Assembly: GCA_020073445.1 (NCBI GenBank)
Contig: JAIQFE010000008.1
Coordinates: 62,001-126,000 of the forward strand
From: Terriglobia bacterium
Lineage (GTDB): Bacteria; Acidobacteriota; Terriglobia; Bryobacterales; Bryobacteraceae
Direction: 5' to 3'
Length of the DNA stretch: 64,000 nucleotides
Positions 25,189-33,212 of this stretch are shown piece by piece; positions within the stretch are counted from its first letter, which is position 1, and every line of letters starts with the position of its first letter. A program made the position numbers and the translations under genes. The notes under the pieces are model-generated. The model saw only the letters and a program-made list of their open reading frames with translations. It did not search any database and was not told where the DNA came from.

Positions 25189-26331
25189 ATGATCCCGACG
25201 ATCATCCTGCTGGCCTTGCTCGCGGGGGCGCTGGTTTTTTCGGCGCTGACGGTGATCGCGGCGCTGCGGTATCTTGCCGTGCGGCCGCCGGAGCTGCGAT
25301 CCGCCGAGCCGGTGAGTATATTGAAGCCGCTGCACGGGTTGGATGCGGATCTGGAATCGAACCTGCGAACATTCTTCGAGCAGGACTACCCGGCGTTCGA
25401 GATCCTCTTCGCTGTTCGGGAACCGGAAGATCCTGCCGTGACAGTGGTCGAGAAGCTCCGGGGGGAGTATTCGAACGTGCCGTCGCGCCTGCTGATCACC
25501 GGGGAGCCGCCGTACCCCAACGCGAAAGTTTTCAGCCTGGACCGGATGCTGCACGCCAGCGCGCACGATCTTCTCGTCATGAGCGATAGCGATATTCGCG
25601 TGACGCCCACCATGCTGCGTACGATCGCGTCGGAGTTTCAGGATCCCAAGCTGGGCATCGCAACCTGTCCTTATCGTGCGGTCGCCGGGAAAGGCTTCTG
25701 GTCCAAGATCGAAGCGATAGGCATGAACACCGATTTCCTGGCGGGCATTCTGGTCGCACGGATGCTGGAGGGGATGCGCTTCGCAGTGGGCCCGACGATC
25801 GCCGCGCGCCGCCGCGCGCTCGAATCCATCGGCGGGTTCGACCGGCTGAAAGACTATCTCGCAGAGGATTTCGTGATGGGAAAATTCGCCGCCGAAGCGG
25901 GCCACGGCGTGAGCTTGTCTTCGTATGTGATCGAGCACCACATCGGCAGCAGTCCGGATTTCCGGCACAATGCCGCGCACCGGATTCGATGGACGCGCAG
26001 CACGCGTCGGTCGCGGCCGGCCGGCTACCTGGGGCAGTTGTTCACGATGCCCGTTCCGCTCGCGCTGCTGGTGACGGCCTGGAATCCGTCGTGGTGGCCG
26101 GTGCTGCCCGTGACGTTTGCAATTCGCGGCGTCGCGGCGTGGACTGTTGCCGAACTGGTGCTGCGTTCGCGGCCCAACTGGCTGCTGTTGCCTCTCGAAG
26201 ATATCGCGGGATTCTGTTTCTGGATCGCCGGATTCTTCGGCAACACGATCGTGTGGCGGGGCCGCCGTTACCGGCTGGAGTCCGACGGCAGATTCAGTTT
26301 AGTGGCGGGGCTAAAGCCCCGCGCGGACTGA
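25189..26331 (+). CDS. HpnI/ceramide glucosyltransferase-type family 21 glycosyltransferase
   Basis: I place the start at ATG 25189 (380 residues), because the open frame before it overlaps vapC. The N-terminal helix 'TIILLALLAGALVFSALTVI' is followed by a GT21 catalytic domain: 'VSILKPLHGLDADLESNL', 'LLVMSDSDIRVTP', 'YLAEDFVMGKFAAEAGHGV' and the (Q/R)xxRW motif in 'HRIRWTRSTRR'. C-terminal helices anchor it. Known relatives glycosylate hopanoids (HpnI, adding N-acetylglucosamine) or ceramide. No hopanoid genes are in view, so the acceptor lipid is open. The last codons and the stop are supplied by a palindromic repeat. Confidence 0.85.
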   Translation: MIPTIILLALLAGALVFSALTVIAALRYLAVRPPELRSAEPVSILKPLHGLDADLESNLRTFFEQDYPAFEILFAVREPEDPAVTVVEKLRGEYSNVPSRLLITGEPPYPNAKVFSLDRMLHASAHDLLVMSDSDIRVTPTMLRTIASEFQDPKLGIATCPYRAVAGKGFWSKIEAIGMNTDFLAGILVARMLEGMRFAVGPTIAARRRALESIGGFDRLKDYLAEDFVMGKFAAEAGHGVSLSSYVIEHHIGSSPDFRHNAAHRIRWTRSTRRSRPAGYLGQLFTMPVPLALLVTAWNPSWWPVLPVTFAIRGVAAWTVAELVLRSRPNWLLLPLEDIAGFCFWIAGFFGNTIVWRGRRYRLESDGRFSLVAGLKPRAD

Positions 26332-26344
26332 AGTCCGCCCCACT
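26301..26344. repeat. Two-hairpin palindromic repeat at the 3' end of the HpnI-like gene
   Basis: Outer AGTGG 26301-26305 pairs with CCACT 26340-26344. Inside are GCGGGGC-TAAA-GCCCCGC (26305-26322) and GCGGACT-GA-AGTCCGC (26323-26338). The stop TGA at 26329-26331 lies in the second loop, so the element encodes the protein's last 10 residues. It lies between convergent genes and may double as a terminator. Confidence 0.75.
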
Positions 26345-27479
26345 ATTTCTTCTTAGGTGCCGTGAAGGACAGGTTGTTCGAGAAGAACGGGAGCACCTTC
26401 AGCTCCCAGCGATCTTTCACGTGGTTGGTATGATCGCCCTCGTACGTCTCATAGTTATGCGGCACTCCCAGGCGCGTGAGCGATTCGTCCAACTCCTTGT
26501 TGGAACCCTGGAGGCTGTCCTGTAGCCCGCAGTCCATCATGAAGGCCTTGTACTTTTTGAGATTGGACGAGTATTGATCGACCATCGCCAGCGGCGAATT
26601 GGCCAGATATTTGGCGGCGACCGAGGGAACGACCTGGCCGTCCTTGGTGGGCTGGTCGAAGAATTGCGGCGGATTCATGGGATTCGGCGCCCAGGCCGCG
26701 GCCTGCGCGGATCCGACGTTCGCGAAGACGTTTCCAGGTCCGGCCTTGCCTTTGGCATCGCCTTGTTTCGGAGCGGGCGCCGGTCCGCGACCCGCGGCGA
26801 AGGGATTATTCATCAGGCAGCACGAGCTCATCGGGTAAATGGCGGCGTACATTTCCGGATATTTCATGGCGAGGCGCAGCGTTCCGTATCCGCCCATGGA
26901 ATGGCCGGCGAGGCCCCGGCTCTCGCGGCTGGCGATGGTGCGGTAGTGGCTATCGATGTAGCTCACCAGGTCCTCGGTGAGGAAGGTTTCCCAGTTGCCG
27001 GTGGTGGGTGAGTTCGAGTACATGCTGCCGTCATAGCGGGTGTAGGAATCCGGGAACACCAGGATCATTTCCTTGGAGGTTCCTGCGGCCGCGGTCTTGT
27101 CGGCGGCGTCGGATGCCCACATGACGTTCGTGTAGCTCTCGGCGTGTGCGCCGTAGCCGTGCAGGAAGTAGACCACCGGGTAGCGCTGGTTGCGATTCTT
27201 GGTGTAGCTGACGGGCAGATAAACGATGACATCGCGGTCCGGCGAATCGCCTTCCAGGTTCCCTTCGAGGGATTTCCCGTGGACCACGATTTTCTCCATG
27301 GACCCGGGCCGCTCGGGCGGCTTCTGCTTGCCGAAGCCTTTTGCGTCGACTTGCTTGTCTTTGGCTTGTGTAGCGGCCGCCGGTTGCCCGCTTTGCGAGA
27401 ACATCAAGCCCGCAGCGGCGCCCAGGAGTGTCAACGTGAGCGCGGAGTTGAAGAGGAACGAGTATCGAGTGGATTTCAT
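26343..27479 (-). CDS. Secreted esterase of the esterase D/feruloyl esterase type
   Basis: The start at ATG 27479 is preferred over 27530, because it begins a signal peptide ('MKSTRYSFLFNSALTLTLLG') and follows a GGGGGG purine tract; 378 residues. The alpha/beta-hydrolase core shows 'YPVVYFLHGYGAHAESYTN', the nucleophile elbow 'LAGHSMGGYGTLRLAMKYP' and a C-terminal histidine region 'YEGDHTNHVKDRW'. The tail ends in 'KKK'. It likely hydrolyses ester-linked acyl or feruloyl groups outside the cytoplasm. A 'PAPAPKQGDAKGKAGPG' linker interrupts the cap region. The substrate is not known. Confidence 0.82.
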   Translation of the reverse strand: MKSTRYSFLFNSALTLTLLGAAAGLMFSQSGQPAAATQAKDKQVDAKGFGKQKPPERPGSMEKIVVHGKSLEGNLEGDSPDRDVIVYLPVSYTKNRNQRYPVVYFLHGYGAHAESYTNVMWASDAADKTAAAGTSKEMILVFPDSYTRYDGSMYSNSPTTGNWETFLTEDLVSYIDSHYRTIASRESRGLAGHSMGGYGTLRLAMKYPEMYAAIYPMSSCCLMNNPFAAGRGPAPAPKQGDAKGKAGPGNVFANVGSAQAAAWAPNPMNPPQFFDQPTKDGQVVPSVAAKYLANSPLAMVDQYSSNLKKYKAFMMDCGLQDSLQGSNKELDESLTRLGVPHNYETYEGDHTNHVKDRWELKVLPFFSNNLSFTAPKKK

Positions 27480-27565
27480 GAGCAGCCCCCCAAGGACCTT
27501 CGGACAGTGTACACCCGGGGGCCAGCACACTCAAGACTGACGGATCGTGACCCGCATCGAGCCGA

Positions 27566-28639
27566 TCAGTGCTGTTCCTTTGAAAGGCCTTGAACGAATC
27601 CCAGCACCGGACCGGCGGATGGCGCTTCGTTGTCAGCCTTAAGATAACCACTAGATTGGGGTGAAAAAATTGACTGTGTCGCTTGGAGCAGAACTGCATT
27701 CTTGGTCTGCGCGTCGCCTTCGGCCGCTTTGACGAACGCCTCGAAGGTGCTCAGGGCGTTCTGCCGATGTCGGTTCACTACGGCATTGTGTCGGCTTGCC
27801 GAAAAATTTCGAAGGCACCACACCAGAGCCACATAGAGAATCGACACCAGTATCAATCTCGAAATTGCGAGTGGAATCAGTAGCCCCGGTGAGGAAGTTT
27901 TCTCACTTTCTGCGATTACAGCTCGAATATGAGGTTCAACGGAAAGAATGGTGTATTCCGCAGCAATCGCTCCGAATACGGTGGCGGCAATCGCCCAGCC
28001 CCATGAATGACGACTATGCGAATTCGCCTCGTTCTGGAACACCGTAGCGTATTTCGAAACGCCGGTCTGACCGGCGGCTGTCCTCAGAGCGTCCAACGTC
28101 TGCTTTGCCTGCTCTTGAGCCTGGTCAAGCTCATTCTTGGAAGTGGTGATCAGGGATTGAATCTGGGACTGAGAAGCAGCTTGCAGCGCCACTAGATCCA
28201 CTGACCGAAGCATTAGATAGGGCAGTGCCGGAAGAAGGACGCCATGCAAGTTAATGCAATTATCTCTGAGCGAGTTAAGGAGACTCTGTTTACGCTCAAC
28301 TGGGTTCTGGCTTGGTGGTTCGGGTTTCGTTGGATCAAATGCGCGCATCGTTTCTAGCGCATTCTTAACGTTAGCGACAGCAGATAGAATTTCGTTCAGT
28401 CTGTTACGTAGCAGTTCTTGGAGTGGGCCATCGCTCGCGAGTTTCAGGATCGCCTGCGTCCTTTCGAACCAGAAACGGCCTTCTTCGAGACTAAATGGTC
28501 CGAGGTCATTCCTCAACACTTCGTCACTGAAGCTGAGGACCTCGGCCATTTCTTGGCGGAGCCGTCCCGTAACATCTCTTTCAGCGGGCGGGAGGCTCTC
28601 CGGCAACTGAAAAGCCTGAGTGTCGGAAGAGGATGGCAT
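27566..28639 (-). CDS. Membrane protein of unknown function with coiled-coil and conserved C-terminal tail
   Basis: The frame is open to 28669; the ATG at 28639 (357 residues) is a reasonable start. The N-terminal 210 residues are helical and charged with coiled-coil character ('SLITTSKNELDQAQEQAKQT'). Two hydrophobic segments follow ('WGWAIAATVFGAIAAEYTI' and 'LLIPLAISRLILVSILYVAL'). The tail contains 'NAVVNRHRQNALSTFEAFVK' and 'TKNAVLLQATQSIFSPQ'. I do not recognise a characterised family. It is monocistronic, with lower GC and different base use from its neighbours, which suggests an accessory gene. A role in envelope stress or defence is possible but unsupported. Confidence 0.7.
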   Translation of the reverse strand: MPSSSDTQAFQLPESLPPAERDVTGRLRQEMAEVLSFSDEVLRNDLGPFSLEEGRFWFERTQAILKLASDGPLQELLRNRLNEILSAVANVKNALETMRAFDPTKPEPPSQNPVERKQSLLNSLRDNCINLHGVLLPALPYLMLRSVDLVALQAASQSQIQSLITTSKNELDQAQEQAKQTLDALRTAAGQTGVSKYATVFQNEANSHSRHSWGWAIAATVFGAIAAEYTILSVEPHIRAVIAESEKTSSPGLLIPLAISRLILVSILYVALVWCLRNFSASRHNAVVNRHRQNALSTFEAFVKAAEGDAQTKNAVLLQATQSIFSPQSSGYLKADNEAPSAGPVLGFVQGLSKEQH

Positions 28640-28732
28640 TAGTGTCAAATATACCAGGCGAGAATGCAACTAACCTGTCGGGTATATGATCGACTGTTTT
28701 GAAACCCGCCGAAATAGGTGCGATACGGCCCA

Positions 28733-29482
28733 TTAAGGCAGTGATACCGACCGATTAATCCACACAATGTTATCCCAGCTCAGGACCTTCTCCGTGCCGT
28801 CGAACAACTTGGCGAAGCTGCCGCCTGAGCCTTTGAACGAGAACTCCATCACACGATCCGGAGGATTCGTGGTCACGTTGCGCAGGATATCCAGGACCTG
28901 TTCCTGCTTCGAGATCTGGTAGAAGTGGGGATTCTTCGCGGAATAAAACTTGGTCTCGGTCGGATTGGTCCGGTTTCCCACACCGGGGGTGAACGCGATG
29001 TGCAGTTCCAGGTGCTCGCCCGTGGCCGCCGCGAACGTCCAATCCTGGTGGGCGACCGTGGTGAGGCCCATTTGCTCCGTTAAGAACCGCGTGGTGTGGG
29101 TCGTCGCCAGCAAATAGTTGCCAAAGGGCCCAGGAGCGTCCGCCGGATCCTCGGTCAGCCCGCCGATGACCAGCTGTACGTTCGTACCGAAGGCGTCCTT
29201 GACGGGAGCCACCAGGTACACGAGCCGATTCGACCCCTTGCCCACCGGCTTGCCATCGGGACCGTTAATGGTGATCCGGTCGATGAAAACGACGCGCAGG
29301 TTGCAGTCCTTAGCCGCGCCTTGGGTCGCCACGTTGGGTGTCCAGCCGCTCGGCAGGTAGGACATGAGCGCCGCATCGGGCACCTTGAGGTCCAGCTGGA
29401 AGCGGGTCTCGGAGCTGTTTTCCTGAAGCGTTTGGGCCAGCATCAGGGGCGCCAGCGCGGCGATAAAGAGAACGGGTTTCAT
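28733..29482 (-). CDS. Secreted protein of unknown function
   Basis: The ATG at 29482 gives 249 residues with a signal peptide ('MKPVLFIAALAPLMLAQ'). The longer frame to 29542 overlaps the upstream gene. The mature part reads 'RFQLDLKVPDAALMSYLPSG' then 'RVVFIDRITINGPDGKPV'. The opening phrase 'aL..yLPsGw' loosely resembles acetoacetate decarboxylase-like folds, but no catalytic lysine can be assigned. It lies 46 bp downstream of the transhydrogenase gene. The function is unknown. Confidence 0.65.
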   Translation of the reverse strand: MKPVLFIAALAPLMLAQTLQENSSETRFQLDLKVPDAALMSYLPSGWTPNVATQGAAKDCNLRVVFIDRITINGPDGKPVGKGSNRLVYLVAPVKDAFGTNVQLVIGGLTEDPADAPGPFGNYLLATTHTTRFLTEQMGLTTVAHQDWTFAAATGEHLELHIAFTPGVGNRTNPTETKFYSAKNPHFYQISKQEQVLDILRNVTTNPPDRVMEFSFKGSGGSFAKLFDGTEKVLSWDNIVWINRSVSLP

Positions 29483-29528
29483 CCGGGCAATGATATCAGA
29501 GCGGCAGGCGACAAGATCGCCTGCCCCA

Positions 29529-30923
29529 CTACCGCTTTGCACGCGCTCCGAGTGCGTCGTAAGTTGCGTATTTGTATAGCTCGGACAGCGTCGGATAGTT
29601 GAAGCAGGTTTGGATGAAGAGCTCGGCCGTCGATTGCTGCAAGAGCGCGATGAGTCCGATGTGTACCAGCTCGGTGGCCTGTTCGCCGATCACGCTCACG
29701 CCCAGCAGCCGCATGTCGTCCTCGCGGAACAGCAATTTCAAGAAGCCGTCGCGATCGCCGATAATCTGGCCGCGCGGATTCTGCTCATAGCGCGCCCGCC
29801 CGGCGACGTAAGGAACGTTCTGCTTCTGCAGCGACTCTTCCGTCTCGCCCGCCACCGAACATTCCGGGATCGTGTAGATGCCGTACGGCAGGATCGGCGC
29901 CACCGCGGACTTGTATTTCAGGTCAAAGGCGTGAACCATGGCCACGCGAGCCTGCTCCATCGAGGTCGATGCCAGGGCGGGGAATCCGATCACGTCGCCG
30001 GCCGCGTACACGTGCGGAACCGAGGTCTGGTAGTGCGCATTCACGTCGAGCTGGCCGCGCGAGCCCGGCGTGACGCCGATGGCTTCGAGATTCATGCCCG
30101 CGGTATTTCCTGATCGGCCCGCGGCCGCCAACAGCGAATCGACCGCCGCCGTTTTACCCGATTTCAGCCTTACATTGAGCAGCTCGCCCGATTCGACGGT
30201 CTCAATGGTTTCGTTGAGGAGCAGGCGGATGCCCATCTTGGACATGCTTGCGGCCAGCGCCTGCGATATTTCGCCGTCCAGGAATTGCAGCAGCCGGTCG
30301 CGGCCTTCCACCAGCGTGACCTGGACGCCCAGCGCTTGAAACAGGCACGCGTATTCGCAGCCGATGACGCCGCCGCCGGCGATCAGCATGGTCGCCGGAA
30401 TGTCGCCGATTCCGAGGATGGTGTCGGAGTCGTACACGCGCGGGTCTTCGAACGGGAAATTGCCGGGGCGGTGCGGCCGCGATCCGGTCGCGATCAGAAA
30501 CACGTCCGCGGTCAGCGGCACGACTGAGCCGCCGCGATCGGGCGTCACCGAAACAGTGTGCGGATCGGTGAAGGCTGCGAATCCCTGGTACTGATCCACC
30601 TTGTGGCGCTCCAGGTTGGCCTGGATGCGGGCGCGCTCGGCCGCGGTGACGTTCTGCTGATGAAAGAGGAAATCGCGAGCCGTGACCCGGTCGGCCATGC
30701 TGAGCGTCACGCCGTGCATCCCGCGCTGACGGAATCCGGAGAGGTACAGCGCAGTCTCGCGCAGAGTCTTGGAGGGCAGCGTTCCGGTGTTGGCCGCGGC
30801 CCCGCCCAAAGCTGGCGCTTTCTCCACCAGCGCGACCTTCTTGCCGAAGTACGCGGCCTGCGCCGCTCCCTTTTCGCCTGCCGGTCCCGAACCTATTACG
30901 ATCAGGTCGTATTTGTTGGGCAT
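29529..30923 (-). CDS. sthA: Soluble pyridine nucleotide transhydrogenase (Si-specific NAD(P)+ transhydrogenase)
   Basis: 464 residues, a flavoprotein of the disulfide reductase superfamily. FAD site 'VIGSGPAGEKGAAQAAYFG', NAD(P) site 'LIAGGGVIGCEYACLFQALG' and a C-terminal dimerisation domain are complete. 'NTGTLPSKTLRETALYLSG' is the family signature. Where dihydrolipoamide dehydrogenases have two redox cysteines, this protein has 'LGGAAANTGT', so both are absent; that fits hydride exchange between NADPH and NAD+ rather than thiol chemistry. It balances NADH and NADPH pools. It starts 26 bp from the end of the acylase gene. Confidence 0.9.
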   Translation of the reverse strand: MPNKYDLIVIGSGPAGEKGAAQAAYFGKKVALVEKAPALGGAAANTGTLPSKTLRETALYLSGFRQRGMHGVTLSMADRVTARDFLFHQQNVTAAERARIQANLERHKVDQYQGFAAFTDPHTVSVTPDRGGSVVPLTADVFLIATGSRPHRPGNFPFEDPRVYDSDTILGIGDIPATMLIAGGGVIGCEYACLFQALGVQVTLVEGRDRLLQFLDGEISQALAASMSKMGIRLLLNETIETVESGELLNVRLKSGKTAAVDSLLAAAGRSGNTAGMNLEAIGVTPGSRGQLDVNAHYQTSVPHVYAAGDVIGFPALASTSMEQARVAMVHAFDLKYKSAVAPILPYGIYTIPECSVAGETEESLQKQNVPYVAGRARYEQNPRGQIIGDRDGFLKLLFREDDMRLLGVSVIGEQATELVHIGLIALLQQSTAELFIQTCFNYPTLSELYKYATYDALGARAKR

Positions 30924-30949
30924 AGAACTTTGTTGGGCATGGACGCGCC

Positions 30950-33190
30950 CTACAGCGGATTGACGACTAACGTGTCCTTGGCTTCCACCTTGTCAAACTG
31001 CATCGGGAAGCTGGTTCCGCCGTAGTAGGCGCCCCACTGGTCCTTGTAATGGCGCGACAGCACGTGCCCGGATTCTCCGGTGACCAAGTTCGCCTGCGAC
31101 TGATCGAGATTTGAGAGGTCGATCACCATGCGAAGCGAAGGGCCCAGGCGCTGCGTGGTTTGCTTGATGCTGCTGGGTGCTCCACTCATAGGAACAGGTC
31201 CGATGTTGAAGTATCGTCCGATGAGAGGCAGTTCGCCACCCACGGGATGAGCCAGGCGCAGGTTGATGGTCTGTCCGTAGTCCCAGTCAGCGACGTTCGA
31301 TCCCTGGAGTTTTTCTCCCGCGCTGACGGCTGAGGCGAGCGAATTTACCAACATGTCGTCGTAATCTTTAAACCAACCCGCCGGGCGTTCGCGCAGGAGT
31401 TTTTCGACAACCACCGGAGCCATCCGCGCGGCATATTCGCCTTCGACGCCCGGCGCGGCAACCTTTGCGGCGGCCTTGCGAAGCTCGGTGTCGAGCAGGG
31501 TCGCGACCATGGGAGCCGCGGTTTTCTTCTCCGTCTGCCCGTTCCAGTTCCGCAGGGCTTCCGCCGCCGCTTTCAGCTGGGCGCTCGAGTTCGGATGCTT
31601 GTCCCAAGCCTGTACGGCTTGGTGCGCCAGGAAGCTCAGATAGTCCGAGTACACGTCCTTCTGGACGCCCAGCATCTCTTCGGGCTTCCATTTTTCGCGA
31701 TTCGAAAGCAGCGTGCGGATTTCGCGCGCACGGTAAGGAGGAGCGAAACCGCCGTTCACCGCGTAACGATAATTGTCCGGGAAGGGATCCTGATTGGCGG
31801 ATGCAATGATGCCCGACTCGGGATTGTAGACCTGCGGAAGATCGTCGTAGGGAATGACGCCGGCCCACTGGCAACTGTCCGTGGAACCGTCCGCCGGAAC
31901 GTCTCCGCGGCAGCCCTGGCGGTTCGGCAGCATGCCCGCGGCGTGATAGCCGATGTTCCCGCCCACATCCGCGTAGACGAAATTCTGCGCCGGGCCGGAG
32001 TAGCGTCGCAGAACCTGATTGAAGTCCTCCCAATTTTGCGCGCGGTCCAGGGCCAGGAATGGAAACTCCATGTTGGCCCTCTCGGCCGCGGTCCAACGAA
32101 GCGAGTAGTTGTTGCCTCCGTCGTTCAAGAACACAGGTCCGTGTGCGGTGATCCACGTATCCGCCTGCTGCGGTTTTTGCCCCTTCACTCCGACCCAATC
32201 GCGCTCCAGAGCGGCCTGCACTGTGTGGCCGCTCACCTGATACCGCCCGTTCTGGGCGTTGATTTGCTCCTTGTACAGATCCTGAACGTCGAACTCAAGA
32301 TTCGTTACGCTCCAGGCGATCCGCCGGTTGTGCCCCACGATCACGGCCGGAATCCCGGGCAGGGATGCGCCAGTGACGTCGAGGGCATCATTGCTGGCAC
32401 CGTTGCCATCGCCGCCCTTGAGATGCACCAGGTACCACGGAGAAGGAATGGACCAGTCCAGATGCGGATCGCCCGCCAGAATCGGTTTGCCGCTGGCGGT
32501 GTGCGCGCCGGAGACCGCCCAAGCGTTCGAACCCGGAGCGACTTCTGTTCCCGTGCGGGCAGGGTACAGAAACTCGACCTTTTCCTTATCGCCCTTTTCG
32601 AGCATGTGCAGCTTGCGGATCTCCTCCGGCCAGGAGGTGGTGAGCATCCGATGCATTTGCAAGGCAGCCAGCAGCGTATCTTCGATTCGCCAGGGCCGCG
32701 GGCTGTAGTTCAATAGCGTGAACTCCAGAGGCAGCTGGCCACGATGCGTTTCCAGATAATAGTTCACGCCGCGGGCGTAGGCCGCGAAGATGACCTTGGT
32801 CTCCGGGGCGAGGTTTTTCGCCTGGGCCTCGGCGATGCGCGAGAGCCGCAGTCTCCGCGAATCCTGGTCCTGATTGAGCGCCGCGGGGCCGATCACCTCG
32901 GCCAGCTCGCCCGCGGCTAACCGGCGGAGAGCGTCCATTTGCCACATCCGGTCCTGCGCCGTGACGTAGCCCTGCAGAAAGATCGCGTCTTCCCACGACG
33001 CCGCGGAGATGTGCGGCACGCCCAGCGCGTCGCGGATGACGGTGGCTCGCGCGGCAATCGGCGCGGCGATTTCACCCGAAGTCTGTGGCAGGGGCCTCCA
33101 GGCGACCCAGTAAGCGGCGCCCACGAGTGCAACCAGCAAAACCGCTATGCTCAGATTGATCGCCCGTAACAGCGGCGTATTGAATAGCAA
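30950..33190 (-). CDS. Penicillin acylase family N-terminal-nucleophile hydrolase
   Basis: 746 residues. A membrane-spanning signal ('LSIAVLLVALVGAAYWVAW') is followed by the alpha-chain ('RDALGVPHISAASWEDAIF') and the autocatalytic cleavage site 'EVAPGSNAWAVSG', where S221 would become the N-terminal nucleophile of the beta-chain. 'VTGASLPGIPAVIVGHNRRI' and 'WSVTNLEFDVQD' are typical beta-chain motifs. Relatives cleave amides such as penicillins, N-acyl-homoserine lactones or peptide linkages in the periplasm. The natural substrate is not evident. It is probably co-transcribed with sthA, 26 bp downstream. Confidence 0.92.
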   Translation of the reverse strand: MLFNTPLLRAINLSIAVLLVALVGAAYWVAWRPLPQTSGEIAAPIAARATVIRDALGVPHISAASWEDAIFLQGYVTAQDRMWQMDALRRLAAGELAEVIGPAALNQDQDSRRLRLSRIAEAQAKNLAPETKVIFAAYARGVNYYLETHRGQLPLEFTLLNYSPRPWRIEDTLLAALQMHRMLTTSWPEEIRKLHMLEKGDKEKVEFLYPARTGTEVAPGSNAWAVSGAHTASGKPILAGDPHLDWSIPSPWYLVHLKGGDGNGASNDALDVTGASLPGIPAVIVGHNRRIAWSVTNLEFDVQDLYKEQINAQNGRYQVSGHTVQAALERDWVGVKGQKPQQADTWITAHGPVFLNDGGNNYSLRWTAAERANMEFPFLALDRAQNWEDFNQVLRRYSGPAQNFVYADVGGNIGYHAAGMLPNRQGCRGDVPADGSTDSCQWAGVIPYDDLPQVYNPESGIIASANQDPFPDNYRYAVNGGFAPPYRAREIRTLLSNREKWKPEEMLGVQKDVYSDYLSFLAHQAVQAWDKHPNSSAQLKAAAEALRNWNGQTEKKTAAPMVATLLDTELRKAAAKVAAPGVEGEYAARMAPVVVEKLLRERPAGWFKDYDDMLVNSLASAVSAGEKLQGSNVADWDYGQTINLRLAHPVGGELPLIGRYFNIGPVPMSGAPSSIKQTTQRLGPSLRMVIDLSNLDQSQANLVTGESGHVLSRHYKDQWGAYYGGTSFPMQFDKVEAKDTLVVNPL

Positions 33191-33212
33191 ACTCCAATTC
33201 TAGCGGACTAAA

